Below, piece by piece: positions 34,601 through 46,993 of a stretch of DNA of 64,000 nucleotides. The stretch covers positions 372,001 through 436,000 of the forward strand of contig LLEY01000029.1 in assembly GCA_001414485.1 (NCBI GenBank), read 5' to 3'. The stretch is from Calycina herbarum (Eukaryota; Ascomycota; Leotiomycetes; Helotiales; Pezizellaceae). How positions within the stretch are numbered: position 1 is the first letter of the stretch; each line of letters opens with the position of its first letter. The notes under the pieces were generated by a model that saw only the letters and a list, made by a program, of their open reading frames with translations, was not told where the DNA came from and searched no databases. A program made the position numbers and the translations under genes.

Positions 34601-37600
34601 TCCCGGGTGAGCCGATTACTAAAACACTAAAACGCGACACTTAACTTAAAATTAAAATGCTACTACTTAATCAAGCCTAACCCTCTAATAAAGAGGGTCG
34701 TATTCTTTTAGCTGTCTAAGCCTTTAATTCAGGTTATTTTAAGAGTATACGAGCTTATATTAAAGCCTACGACGTATCTTATATAACCCTCTACGACCGA
34801 ATATACGGAATCCCTTCGTAACGCGATACTCCTTCTAATACTCAAAGACTTACCTCCGAAGAAGAGCGAGCTATTGTATAATATATTCTCGACCTAGACT
34901 TGTGTAGATTCCTATCTTAGCTAGTAGCTGTTCGAGAAATAGTAGACCTTCTTCTCTCTAAACGCGACGCGCCTCTAGTAGGTAAGAATTAGACTTCTAC
35001 CTTTATTAAACGTTGTACAGAGATTAAAACGAAATTCAGCCGTAAGTACGATTATAAAAGAGCTTAGTACGAAGACTCTATAGTTCTTAGAGACTGGTTT
35101 AGGCTTATACGAAATATAATTACTAAATATAGGGTTGTAGAGGAGGATATATATAACTTCGACAAAGCTAGGTTTCTTATAAGGGTTATTACAACTACTA
35201 AAGTGGTTATAAGCTTAGAGTTAAGGAATCGTTTAAAGACTGCTTAGCTAGGAAATAGAGAGTGGGTTTCGATTATATAGGGTATAAACTTGTATAGTTA
35301 AGCACTTCCTCTGTTTATTATTTTCAAGAGATAGTACTACCTCTTAGCTTAGTACGAGGAGTTAGGTCTCCTATAAGATTAGGTAATTGCGCTAAGTAAG
35401 AATAGATAGACGATAAACGAGATTAGATTTAAGTGGATTTAGTACTTTAATAAATATATAAAAGGTCGTATAGTTAGGCGATATAGACTTCTTATTCTTA
35501 ATAGCCACGAGTTATATATTTTAGTTTAATTTTAGTAATACTATTAGGATAATAATATTATTACTCTCTATATACTACTATACTTATCTTACATCCTTCA
35601 GCCTCTTAACGTTAGCTGTTTTAGCCCTCTAAAGGCATTATATAGTAAGTAGATTAAGAATCTCGTTTAAGTTAGAATCTAGCATATTACTAAGCTTGAG
35701 TTCCTTCTTATATTTAAAGAGGTATTTAAAGCTGTATTTATAAAGCAGAATATTAAGAGTAGATTCCGAGCAACTAGCTTAGTTCTATATAATTCTAAGA
35801 ACGTGCTTTCTCATCTTAATCTAAGGCTAAAGACACTAACTCTACCTCTTATAAACGAGCTAAACTAGACCCTAAAGACGCTATAGAACGTAATAGAGCT
35901 TGGATTCTAGACTATATATCTTAAAAACCGTATTATACGATACTAAGATAGCTCTCCGATATTAATCAACGAGGCATTTAATTAGCTTACTAAGAGAGCT
36001 TAAATTATAATACATAGAGCTACTCTTATAAGAGCTGAAATTAAGACACTATAAGAGGCAAATCAGCTTAAAAAGAGAAGGGAGAGAAAGCGAAAGAGGC
36101 GCATTTACTAAGGTGGAAGTCTTATAGTTAAGGAAGGCGAGGAAATTATTCAAAGTATTTAAACTTAGTAGGAAGAGAGTAGTAATAATATACAGCGCCA
36201 GCGCTTAGAAGGAAAGCGGCGACGTTGTAGTTTATATAATCAGGTTAGATATAATACTCGTATATACGAGGCACCTTAGGAATCGATTAATATAAGTAGC
36301 TAGAGGTTTTTTAATAGTGTTGTTGTAATATATTTAAAGTTGTAGTATTATCGCGTTTTAGTAATCGACTTACCCGAGTGATCGGCTCACCCGGGAAATA
36401 CGTTAAGTGTTTTATTAATCTAGTTTTATAAATTATACTACCTTATCTAACTTATCCTATAAGTATTAACTAGGTAGTAGTAGATAAGCGTCCTTAACTA
36501 TAGTATAATTTACTTCTTAGTAATTAATATATACTCTTTTATCTAGATTATCTTTTTTTTTAATAATAAGTATATTTAAGGTAATTAGTAACTTAGATCT
36601 TTTAATATATCCCTTCTTAATACCTTCCTTTATATAACTTTCTATTCTCTATAGGCTTTTCTAGTTATATAACTGAAGCTTCTACTTTAAGAGGTAATAA
36701 CCCTCTTTTAATTTAATCTTATAATCTTATAAGTAATGTTTTAATAAGGCTTATAAGTTTTCTAAGTTTTTAAACAAAGCTTTAAATTCTTTATACTATA
36801 TAGGTATTTCGTTATTAGCTTTCTTACTAACCTATAAAAGACTCTAGATAAGGTGTTCTAGTACTTTAGAAGAGGTAGTACTAACCTCGTTCTAGCTTTA
36901 AAGTTATAAATATAAACCTATATATTTATATTAACTAAAGGTTATTATTCTAGCTTTCTAATTAATTTCTAGATTATGTTCCTAAATCTATAGTATACTA
37001 AGTATTACTTCCTTACTTTCTATTTTAATAATATTAAATTATATATCTAAATAGTATCCTTTAATATTAATTTTTATTAGAATAGTTTACTAATTAATAA
37101 TCCTATTTTAATATATAATATTTATTTTATTAACTACTCTTAATTAGTATAACCTTATCCCTTTAATTAAAACGCTTAGCTTCTCTTAAGCTATTAGAGA
37201 AATAAAGTTACCTATTACTCCTAAGTCTATTATAACTTATAACTCTTTCCCTTATATTTCTATAGTTACTATTAACTATCTTTCTCTTAAAGTAGTATTT
37301 AACTTTACTTTAATATATTAGACTTTAAAAGATCGATTTTCTCGATTATAATTCTTTCTTTTCTTATTCTTATACTATAGAAAGAATCTTACTCTTTCCT
37401 TATTAGCGTATACTATCTTATATACTAGTCTATATTCTACGATTCTTATAGTTTTAGAGATTTCTCTTATAAATCGTTTTAGTATTTGTTTATAATTATA
37501 TTAGATCTATTTATAATTAGTTTCTAAAATAGCTTCTATAAACTATAGTTCTCTTATATATAGATAATCTAAAGTAGCCTCTAGTATACTTATCTCTAGT

Positions 37601-39690
37601 TTTATATAGTAAACCTTAAATATATAGTCCTTTAAATTCTTTTCCTTAATAACTTAAATCTAAGACTAAGGAAAGAATACTACTCCTTCTTTATCTAATA
37701 ATACTACTTTATATATCTAATAGTATTCTACTATTCTAGTAGGCTCTAGTAATATTCCTTTAAATCGCTTTTATAATAACTAGTCTAAAGTTAGACTTAG
37801 TTTATATTATATCTATTATACTATTAATTCCTAAACTGTTTCTATAAACTATAGTTCTCCTACTAATAGATAGTATAATTCTTCTAGTTCTATCTTAGCC
37901 TATCTAGTTATATTAAGTTCCCTTTACTCTTAGAATAATATACTAAATAGTTATTATAAGTTATATTTTCTAAATACTAACCTATTATTTCTAATTAATA
38001 TAACTATGATATATTACTTAAATTCCTCTAATATAACCTCTTTAAGTAGTGTCCTAAGAAAAGAGGTTTTAATTCGTCTTATAAATTCTATTAAGACTTG
38101 CTATGTCTATATACTAGTCTTATTTAAAATATTATATATTCTCTATATATTCTCTACTTTAGAGTAGCTAGGTTTTTTAACTAGTTAACGTTTTTATTCT
38201 AGTTCCTTTTCCTTAATAGTTTTCTATCTAGTAATTAAGCTAACTAGAGTTATTATTTTAAGGTTATTACTTATAACTATATATATTATTAAAATAGTTA
38301 GGTTAACTCCTTATATTATATAAAGACTCTAGAAGTCTAGTTTCTAGTTATTAATATATACTTATTAATTTCCTTGTTTAAAGGTTCTAAGGAATACCTA
38401 AGTTTCTCTAACTTTAAGGTCTTTATTCTTTATTTCTTCTTTTAAACTAGAAGATGAATCTAATATCTTTAAAGAACTAGTTAATAGTAGTAATTTATAT
38501 TCTACTTAAAGAGGTTGCTTAGATTCTATTACTAATTATATATTATAATATTCTTTAAGAAGTGGGTCTCTATTATTATTAGTGTTTTATATACTACTAA
38601 TTCCTTCGGTTTCAATCTAAGTTCTATATTCTTATACTTCGAGCTCCTTATCTATAAGTTTAATACGATCGGTTAAAGCTACCTGTTATTAAATAGTAGT
38701 ATTAATTTGTTTCTTCCTCTTAGAGTCTTTCTTCTTATTATACTTATTTATTCTATAACCTAGAAAGCTATAACTATAATATAAGTTCTACTTATGTCGA
38801 CGATTTTACTCCTCCTAGGAAAGTCCTCCTTTCTTTAGAAAGGTTTTCTTCTATATAGTGTTTACCTCCTTACTATGTTTACTAGTATAAGAGTGCTTCT
38901 ACTTTCCTAACCCTTTACTCTTTTCTCTATACCTAGGGTTACTCTTTCTAAATTCGTATAAGTGGTTATCTAGCTAGATAACCTCTTTAATTATACTTAT
39001 AATAGTTAAGAATTATATATTCTATTTAGCTATTTCCTTATAAATATATATCTTCAATCCTCTATAAAAGAGTTTTATAAGAGTAATAGCATCCTATTCT
39101 AACTTTATCCTATAACGTTAGAATTTATTAGTATAATCTATTACTAATCTAGTCTAGTATAACTCTAAAAGCTTATATACAGCTGTTTAGATTATATCGA
39201 AGTCTCTAAAAACTTTCCTAATAGTTACTTTAAATCCCTTTTAAGATTTAAACATAATCTTAGTTAATTCTATCTTTCTATCTTTATTCTTATTCTTAAA
39301 GAAGTTCTCTAAGTAAGGCTAAGCCTATTCTAATACTAATCCCTTAAGATAGGAGATAGTAAAGATAGTTTATAAGTTATAATTACCTTTAAACTTATTA
39401 GAATTAAAGTTAAAGTAGATGTCTATCTAGAGAAGGAACGAGTTAAGTTTCTTTCACTTCTTATAATACGTATTAAGCATCTTAACTTTAATAGACTTAA
39501 GTGCTTTAACCTTATAAGGCTTAGATATGTCTAGTATACTAATATTATGATTGTTCTTAGTTAACTATATACTAGTAGGTGTCCTTCTAGTCGCGCTTCT
39601 AGATATTCCTACGACGTTGACTCGACTAGCATTTAGGCTAGCTGCTACGACAGAGGTTACTAGGGCTATGGCGACTAAACTTCTAAGTAG
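31700..39690 (-). pseudogene. Gag-Pol region of Gypsy B with chromodomain, decayed
   Basis: Read on the minus strand from high to low coordinates: the gag region lies near 38700-39650; protease and reverse transcriptase lie around 33900-37300, with the YLDDILIF-type catalytic box at about 34400-34430 (now YYLNNILIF); RNase H and integrase follow. The integrase C-terminal KEGDKVYL-like motif lies near 32500-32560 and a chromodomain remnant (KYLIKWLDY-like) at about 32190-32260. Many TAG and TAA stops interrupt it. Element C is inserted within the reverse transcriptase, upstream of the YLDD box, next to the segment that normally reads IRIKEGDEWKTAF. Domain edges are approximate. Confidence 0.75.
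34594..36403 (+). mobile_element. Fot1/Pogo-like DNA transposon C, innermost insertion
   Basis: The terminal inverted repeats read ACGTATTTCCCGGGTGAGCC on both ends (23 bp, perfect), with TA duplications at 34592-34593 and 36404-36405. The element is 1,810 bp. On the plus strand a transposase gene of Pogo/CENP-B type is visible: about 34750-34920 gives LYDRIYGIPS, then TSEEERAIVQYILDLD, the N-terminal DNA-binding region, and the DDE region follows to about 36150. A basic tail rich in Lys/Arg lies near 36060-36110. Stops interrupt the frame in several places. It has more G+C and fewer stops than the surrounding element B, in keeping with its being the youngest layer. Confidence 0.88.
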
Positions 39691-39700
39691 GTGCTTAAAG

Positions 39701-40147
39701 TATAACAAAACTTAAACGAACTAAATAAAGATAACTAAGTCTCGAAGGTTAGTATATAGGTAAGAAGTATAGATACGTCGAGTTGTTTACTTAGAAGTAA
39801 ACTCGTTACTTATATTAAAGATATTAAATAAGATAATAAGATTAATAACTAAAGTTAAGTACGAAGCTCTTATCTAATAGCAGACGTGCTAGTCCTATAT
39901 AGAACCTCTCGTACTACCTAGATCCTTATATAAGCCTAGATCTCTAGATCTCTCTAGATCCTCTAAGAGATCTAAGAGGATCTATTACGTAACTACTAAC
40001 GGTTATCTAATAGTAAGATCCTAAAATACCTAAATGCCTTTATATTACTAATTTCCTCCTATACTACCTTCCGTTTCCTAGATATTATACCTTGTCTTAT
40101 CAGAGCGCCGTCTAGACTACTTACTACGTATAACGTGATTCGTGATA
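39701..40147 (-). repeat. 5' LTR of Gypsy B
   Basis: It is 447 bp and pairs with 31049-31495. It begins TATAACAAAACT, the RIP-mutated form of TGTAACGAAACT, and ends GATTCGTGATA. The duplication TATAG follows at 40148-40152. Confidence 0.9.
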
Positions 40148-40152
40148 TATAG

Positions 40153-43100
40153 CTTGCTATAACCGCCGCCCACCTATAAGAGGTTTCCCTGCCGGCTACG
40201 GATTAACTTACTAACTTCCGGCTCTACGTGCTACTATTAGTTATCCGCTAACCTAAAGCCCGGTCCGTTACTCTCTAGTTATAGACCGTAAGACTCCTTT
40301 ACCTACTCGTAAGAGTACGACTCCTGTCTAGGATATAGTAGACGTTATCTATTACAATTGTAATAAACCTAGGTACTACGCTAGTAAATGCCCTCTTCCT
40401 TAAAAACCCTCTACAGCTATTAAGCTATTAGAAGACGCTGAAAACTCGCTTATAGACTCCTATAGACTATAAGCGTCTAGAGAAGAATCGGCTGACGAGG
40501 AACTCGTCTATAAGAACTCGGGAAAAGAATAGCTCTAAAGTAAGTCTCCTCTTTAGAGTAAAATAAACTTAGATCTTAACCTCTTAATCTAAGTTATATA
40601 ATAAGTAGAAAGGCTTTTATAACTATATATACTTTAATTAAGAATAGATATACTTTTAATACTGCTAGACTTATTAATACTAGAGTAAATAGATAGCTAT
40701 TTATTAATATAGCTTTAGCTAACTAGTTAAGTTAATATTATAGATAGGCTATAGAAAAGCTATTATATATAATATTAATTACAGGGTTTAATAGACATAA
40801 AGAACTAGCGATTACTCGTGTTATTCGCTTAATACTAAGTATTAATAGACGACAGTTTACTAATACGCTCTTTCTAATTACTAATATCAGCGAATACGAT
40901 ATTATTATTAGCTATTAATAGCTTATAGACATAAACGTAAAGTTAGTAGTCCGTAGCTATAAGATTAAGTAGCTAGAATCCCTTCCCCTAGCTCGTCGAT
41001 TCGATTACTTAGTACCTATTACTAGGGAATCGATAACTATCTCCCTACTAGACCTCTAAGCTTAGAAGGATATAGAGAACCGCGACCTCTACTAGAATGC
41101 TATAAAGGAACCTATATTAATCTATTCGATACTACCTTAAAGCTAGCACTAAACCTCGCTACTAGTTACTCTCGAGGAAATTCTAGACAAAAGCTTTTAG
41201 TAAGACCTCGTCTCTGCCTAGAATAGAATATAGGTTCTTATTCCTAACCGCTAACAACGTCGTCGATCCTCCTTAGGAAAACGTTTAGTTATAGACTATA
41301 AAGCGGCTATAAGCTCGCTTACAGACATCTATAAACCTACAGAAGACTTCGCTATTAATATCTATTATATTAGAGCTACTACTTTCAAACTTAACCTTTA
41401 AAATCGTAATAACGAAGTCTTCTCTACTAGCTTATAAGAGATCGACTATACTCTTATAGACAGGTTACGTATAGAGCTCTCTTTAGTAGATTACGCTTTA
41501 GATAAATAACTAGTAGAATAGAACGTTTACTAGGAATATATAGACTTTAAGGATATCTTTTTAAAGAGAGCTTTAGATAAGCTTCTCTTACTACGAAACT
41601 AAGTCGACTACTAGATCGAACTTATAGGTCCGAATACCCTATTATATAGCCTATTATATAAGATAACAACTAAGGAACTTCTAGCTATAAAGCAGTATAT
41701 CCTCGATAACCTTAATAAAGGGTTTATTATTCCTAGCTACGCCTCTTTCGCCTCTCTAATACTATTCGTAAAGAAGTCTAACAGAAGCTTACAGCTCTAT
41801 ATCGACTACTAGAAACTTAATAACCTTACTTATAAGGACCAGCACTCTCTTCTACTAATCGACAAAACTCTTACACGAATTACTAGTACTAAAATCCTTA
41901 TAAAGCTCGACATTCGTCAAGCTTTTAACTATATACGTATAGAACTAGAGTTAGAAGAACTTATAACCTTTTAGACCTATTATAGTACGTTTAAATATAA
42001 GGTATTGCCTTTTAGCTTAACCAACAGTCTTACTATATACTAGAGGTATATAAATAGCGTTCTTATAGAATATCTCGATGACTTTTATATAGCTTATCTT
42101 AATAATATTCTTATATACTCTAATAATAAGCTCGAATACGTTGAACGCGTTCGTAAGGTCTTAGAACAGCTCTATAAAGCTAGGCTATAAGTCGATATTA
42201 AGAAGATAGAGTTCTACGTTACTTATATAAAGTACCTTAGTTTTATTATTTCTATAGACGGAATCGAAGTCGACCTAGAGAAGATCTTAGTAATCGTTTT
42301 CTAGAAATATCCTAGTACTATTAAGAGTATCTAGTTCTTCCTAGGTTTTTATAACTTCTACTAACGTTTTATTTAGGATTATAGACGGATTACTCGTCTA
42401 CTTAACTATCTTATAGGTAAGGAAGTGCTATTTAAGTTCGACTTAGAATATAAGAAGGCTTTTAACACGTTAAAAGAAGCTTTAGTTACCGCCTCTCTCT
42501 TATACTACTTTACAGCCGATTTAGAGACTATGGTTAAGACTAACGCTTTTAACAGAGTAGTTACAGCTATAATATTATAATATATATCTAAAACCGAACT
42601 ATAAAGACCTGTAGGCTACTTCTCGAAGACGATAAACCCTACTAAGCTAAACTACTAAATCTACGATAAAGAGATATTAGCTATTATACACTCTTTTAGA
42701 CAATAGCGAGCGGATCTTACTTAGACTAGCTTCTAGATTAAGATCTTCACCGATTATAAGGCTTTAGAGTACTTTATAACCTCTAAAACCTTAAACTAGC
42801 GGTAAGCGAGATAGGTAGAGTTTCTATTAGAGTTCTATTTTATAATTACGTTTTAATCTAGTAAGTAGAACGAGAAAACAGATATACTAACATACTAAGA
42901 CTAAGACGTTAACTTATAGAACGACCTAAAAGCGTCTATAAGATAATAAACCTTGCTTACGTCTAATTAGTTAGATCTATATATTACTACTCGATTAGAA
43001 CCTCCTATAACGTTAGCCTCAGTTACCTTAGAACTCTTACTTAACCTTGTCGACTAGTTACTTACTACTAACCGTAACTCTTCGGACTTAGAAGACGACC

Positions 43101-44617
43101 GAACGAAAGCTACCCGCGGGTACTAAAACTAGATAATAGAGAACAGCTTACTTCTTTAGTAAAAGAGACTCGTAGTTCCTAATTAAGGCACCTTATAGAC
43201 AGACCTAATCTATAAGGCTTACGTATAAGTATCTACAGCTTACCCTAGACAGACAAAGACGGTAGCTATCCTCGCCCGTAGATACTAGTAGAAAGGTTTA
43301 CAGACGTCTATAGAAACCTATATTAGTAACTACAGAGACTGTCGACGTGCTACAGTTCCTCGTAACTGTAAACCTAGGTTTTTATACCTATTACCAGTTC
43401 TAGAACGTCCCTAGTAGTATATTACTATAGACTATAAGTCTTTCCCTGCTAATAAACAAGGTTACGATACCTTATAGGTAGTTATAGATCGCCTAACTAA
43501 GTAATCGGTCTTAATCCCCTATCTAAAGACAGTTATAGCCTAAGATATAGCTCGAATATACGTTACGTAGATCTATCGAACCTACAGCTATTTATAAAGT
43601 ATTATTTTAGACTATGGACTATAGTTTATTTCTTCTTTCTAGTTTGAATTCTACGGAATCCTTAGTATAAAGCTTAAGCTATCTATTACTTTCTACTTAT
43701 AAACTAATAAATAAACCGAAATTATAAACTAATAGATTAATCAACGCCTATAGCCTTTTATTAGTTACTATTAGGATAACTAGAGCGAACTTGTCTCTAT
43801 TCTAGACTATGCTTAGCTTACGCTTCTATATAAGAGTCTAGGTAGGCTCTCGCTCTTTAAAGTAATTAATAGATATATAGCTACTACGTTCTTTAATTAG
43901 AACTGTCTAGATAAATCTATAACAGTCTACGAACAGCTTAACTAGACCGATATAGAGGCACTTATATAGAGAATATATAACACTTAGACTATAGTAAAGG
44001 AATTAGTTAGTAAAGTATAAGACCGCTATATAAGGTCCGCGAACCAGATTCGAAGAGCGGTAGACTTTGATATAGACGACTTTGTTTAAGTATCGACTTA
44101 TAATTAGAAGATAGACTAGCCGAGCTATAAGCTAGATAGACAAAACGAGAGTCCGTTCTAGATTATAGCCTGCAAAGGATACTCTTTCTAGCTTAAACTG
44201 CTAGACTACTTCTGTATATACCTCGTATTCCACCCGTTACTACTTCGTAAGGCCGCTATAGATCCGTTACCTAGATAGGTAAACGAACTACCCCTGCTAA
44301 TACAGGTTACAGATTAGGAAGAGTAGAAAGTAGAAGAAGTCTTAGCTATAAAGGTAGTTTATAGAAAGCTCTAATACAGGGTTCAATAGTTAGGCTATAA
44401 CCCTGATCTATAGTAGTATCCGGCCTCGAATTTTAAGTATTACCTATATAAATTACGCGATTTTCACCTTACTAATCCAGCCCGCGCTGGTCCGCTAAGG
44501 GCTTTACAAAGCTGGATACAAGTATAGGAAGACGGAATAGACGATTATAATTATCTAATAAACGATTCGGTCGTAATACAAAGCTTACGAATAAGCTTTT
44601 TCTAAAAGGGGGGGTAA
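40153..44617 (+). pseudogene. Gag tail and Pol of Gypsy A, decayed
   Basis: Plus-strand domains in order: a CCHC zinc knuckle remnant at about 40350-40400 (YNCNKPRYYASKCP); an aspartic protease at about 40670-40930; reverse transcriptase at about 41700-42450, with YIDY, SLTNS and the catalytic box YLDDFYIAYLNNILIYS near 42070-42120; RNase H at about 42540-42890; integrase core at about 43400-43870 (TIDYKSFPANKQGYDTL); and a C-terminal chromodomain-like tail ending near 44560 (ASNFKYYLYKLRDFHLTNPA). Trp and Gln codons are often TAG, and catalytic Asp codons have become Asn by G-to-A change. No intact protein could be made. Confidence 0.83.
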
Positions 44618-44851
44618 TATTACAGCGCTAGTCTATAATACGTGATTCTCGGTCCTACACGTGACCGTCAGAGCCGCAACGCTTAGACGGATTTATAACG
44701 AGATTAAAGGCTCTTTACAGTTAGTAGGAATACCTCTTTTTTTCGTAGAGTATATATTCCGTATTCCCTCGTTCTTAGAACTATAGCTTTAAATTCTCGA
44801 ATATATATATATATACTCTTATACCTTTGCCTTCAGATATAGATCGTGATA
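44618..44851 (+). repeat. 3' LTR of Gypsy A
   Basis: It is 234 bp and starts TATTACAGCG directly after the polypurine tract. It ends ATCGTGATA and is followed by ATAAA, the target duplication. Confidence 0.9.
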
Positions 44852-45524
44852 ATAAACGTCTTAATCTGTTACTATACGCCTGCTTTAATATACTAAAGTA
44901 TCTAATATTAAGTAGCTAGGTTAGATAAGACGAATAAGGAGGTAGTCTAAGAGTTATAATATTATATATCTTATAATACTCTTAGAACTCGGCCGATTCG
45001 TAACTCTTATACCTATCTAATACTAGTATTCGATATAGACCCTTTATACGAGGAGTAGTATGTTTATCGAAGTATTTTAGCTATTCTAGACCTGTCTTAT
45101 TATTTGTCTATCTATTACTTATCGGTTTAATAACCTAGTTAGGTAGAAGGCCGCCGTCTATATACTAATTTAAAAGGTGGTTCTTACTCTAAACTACTAG
45201 AAATAGAGAGATACTCCAGCCTTTACTATTAATATAAGTAATCGCTATAGCCTATTCCCGATTCCCTAGCTAAACTGTCTTACCTCTACTACGTCGATCT
45301 ATATAGGTTATAACTATTATAGGGCAAATCACACCTATTATAAACCCGGTTTTATTGAAGTTATAGAAGTCGTAGTCTAAAACACTATATTTTGCTCTTA
45401 TATTTTTAACTAGTCGGAACTACGAGCTAATTAGCTTAGAATCTTCGTATAAGGCCCTTTAGAAATCATAAACACGATTAAAACGTGTCTTAAGAGCTAG
45501 TTGTTGTTATATAAATCGATATGC

Positions 45525-45842
45525 CTAGAGCTTGCCGACGCGTTTTCTCCCTCGCGATTTAAGTATATAATTCGCTATATCTTCTACGCTACCTAGCCGG
45601 GGTACAAACCCTCTCGAATCTAGATCAAGTATATTCCGAATAATTACTTCCTCTTCTAGCTTAGACAATTTGACGTTTGCTGGCCGTCGCTTAGGGAGAG
45701 TAGTTCGGCTGTTTATTCTACTATTTAGTATAGAAAAGAGCACTCTATAGAGCTTTACAGCCTTCCGACGGCTTAGCTTTTTAGATGTTCGAATAGCCTC
45801 GATAGCTAGAATGATTTTTGATTCTTGTAGAATAACTGACAT
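45525..45842 (-). CDS. N-terminal DNA-binding domain of a Fot1/Pogo transposase, surviving frame
   Basis: This 105-residue frame is the start of the outer transposon's transposase gene, beginning about 100 bases inside the right terminal repeat. It has a psq/CENP-B-like helix-turn-helix (ILAIEAIRTSKKLSRRKAVK) and then a second helical unit around EEEVIIRNILDLDSRGFVPR, as in Fot1-family proteins. The frame runs out at a stop where the full protein would continue (about 500 residues). It is the only substantial open frame within the whole 17-kb nest. Whether it is transcribed is unknown; it could be a relic that by chance kept no stop. Confidence 0.72.
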   Translation of the reverse strand: MSVILQESKIILAIEAIRTSKKLSRRKAVKLYRVLFSILNSRINSRTTLPKRRPANVKLSKLEEEVIIRNILDLDSRGFVPRLGSVEDIANYILKSRGRKRVGKL

Positions 45843-45942
45843 AATATATAGTAGAAAAAACGCGTTGTAAAGGAAGGGGGTTGGGAATTCGCTAAAATTG
45901 ATCCAGGTCCTGATATAATCCGGGTTCTAATAAACCACGTTA

Positions 45943-46990
45943 TTTATAAAAGAATTATCTACTAGATTATTAGTTAATTAGTCTTCAGCAACTGTTATTT
46001 TGATATACAGAGGCTAAGAAAGAAGACATGTTCAGAACTCTTATCCCAGTAAAATACTCCCAGAGTTTCTTTTATTCCTGATTTTTAATATAAGAGACTT
46101 TATTTAATATTATTCTAACGAATATATCTTAAGAAAGAAGGCACGTCCACAACTCTTAGTTCAGTAACTCACTCCCAAAGGACTGTTTGTCCTAGTTATT
46201 TTGTAAAAGAATCTTTCGTGAATGTTGTTCTAATAAATGTAATCAGGACCAAGTAAGATTGTTGGTTTCTGTGATTAGGACTTATTTCAGGAATCTCTCT
46301 TCTCCTGAATACCTACCAAACATAATTCTTTTGAATAGTTTTACTTAACGCAGAATTATAAAACATTTGTTCTAGGATTCACCTTTTGTGACCAAACTTA
46401 CCAACGACCTCCACGGCCCCTCCTGAATTAGCCGATCATGTGACAGATCTTGAGAAAGATAGAAAGAAGGAACTATAAGGTTTTTTTAGATTTGTAGTTA
46501 AGTTTTTTTTCTTCCAGAATTACTTCTTGCTCATATCATACTACTACTATCACTACAAAGTACTTTCAGGCTGGTAGACACCTTTTAAATATAAGAATCA
46601 TTCTTATAACATTCATAGGCTACTATAATTACTCTTTTTAAGCCATTGCTTGAGAACACTAGAGCGTAAAAATTGATTCATAAAGGTAGATATCACAGTT
46701 TTGTTTCACCTATGTCGCTGAGATTTGCTTTTCGGAATTCATGAGCTAGTTAATTTCCTGTCATAAGAGCAGTCTTCGCATATCTTTCTCATCAACTCAT
46801 CGACCAGTCCGCAACCACCCACAATCGCATCGCAGTTTTCTCCCATTATTCCTCATCGCATTGACTACAGAGTCATTTCCAGATCCTCGAACTAGCAGCC
46901 CTAGACCCCCGCGCAGAACCACAGGTAATTACCCATCGAGATCCTTTCCAAAATGCATTGGAGAGAAGCTAATTCGAGTTAAAAACAGTC
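45943..46990. other. AT-rich spacer with a tandem duplication; promoter of the next gene
   Basis: This is the original right flank of the outer transposon. At 46004-46260 a unit of about 117 bp is present twice in diverged form: AAGAAAGAAGACATGTTCAG at 46016 and AAGAAAGAAGGCACGTCCA at 46131, each followed by AACTCTTA and, about 35 bases on, CTCCCA. No gene is seen. The last 200 bases are GC-balanced and precede the ATG at 46994. Confidence 0.5.
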
Positions 46991-46993
46991 ACG

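Larger units (their letters stand above)
31049..40147 (-). mobile_element. Chromovirus-type Gypsy retrotransposon B (minus), nested in A and split by element C
   Basis: LTRs of 447 bp lie at 31049-31495 (3') and 39701-40147 (5'), with target duplication TATAG at 31044-31048 and 40148-40152. The polypurine tract follows 31495 on the plus strand as CTATCCTCTTCTTAG, so the element runs on the minus strand. Subtracting element C it is about 7.3 kb. It is the same family as B' at 1-1760. It sits in the gag gene of element A, upstream of A's zinc knuckle. Confidence 0.9.
29706..44851 (+). mobile_element. Ty3/Gypsy LTR retrotransposon A (plus), split by element B
   Basis: LTRs of 234 bp lie at 29706-29939 and 44618-44851 with the 5-bp target duplication ATAAA at 29701-29705 and 44852-44856. 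A polypurine tract (AAAAGGGGGGG) lies just before the 3' LTR, fixing plus orientation. It inserted into the transposase gene of the outer Fot1-like element. Without element B (31049-40147 and one TATAG copy) it is about 6 kb, normal for Gypsy. Gag is split by B; the zinc knuckle, protease, reverse transcriptase, RNase H and integrase follow right of B. The two LTRs differ by 11 substitutions that I counted, all transitions. Confidence 0.9.
28931..45940 (-). mobile_element. Outer Fot1/Pogo-like DNA transposon, split by Gypsy element A
   Basis: The two ends are inverted repeats of about 50 bp starting ACGTGGTTTAT(C/T)AG(G/A)ACCCGGAT, at 28931 on the left and, in reverse complement, ending at 45940 on the right. 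TA duplications lie at 28929-28930 and 45941-45942. The element's own DNA is 28931-29705 plus 44857-45940, about 1.86 kb after removing one copy of the ATAAA duplication, typical of Fot1. The transposase gene runs on the minus strand: an intact N-terminal DNA-binding frame at 45525-45842, a decayed DDE region at 44857-45520 and 29030-29700. It is related to the relic at 1761-3158 but the terminal repeats differ. Confidence 0.87.
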
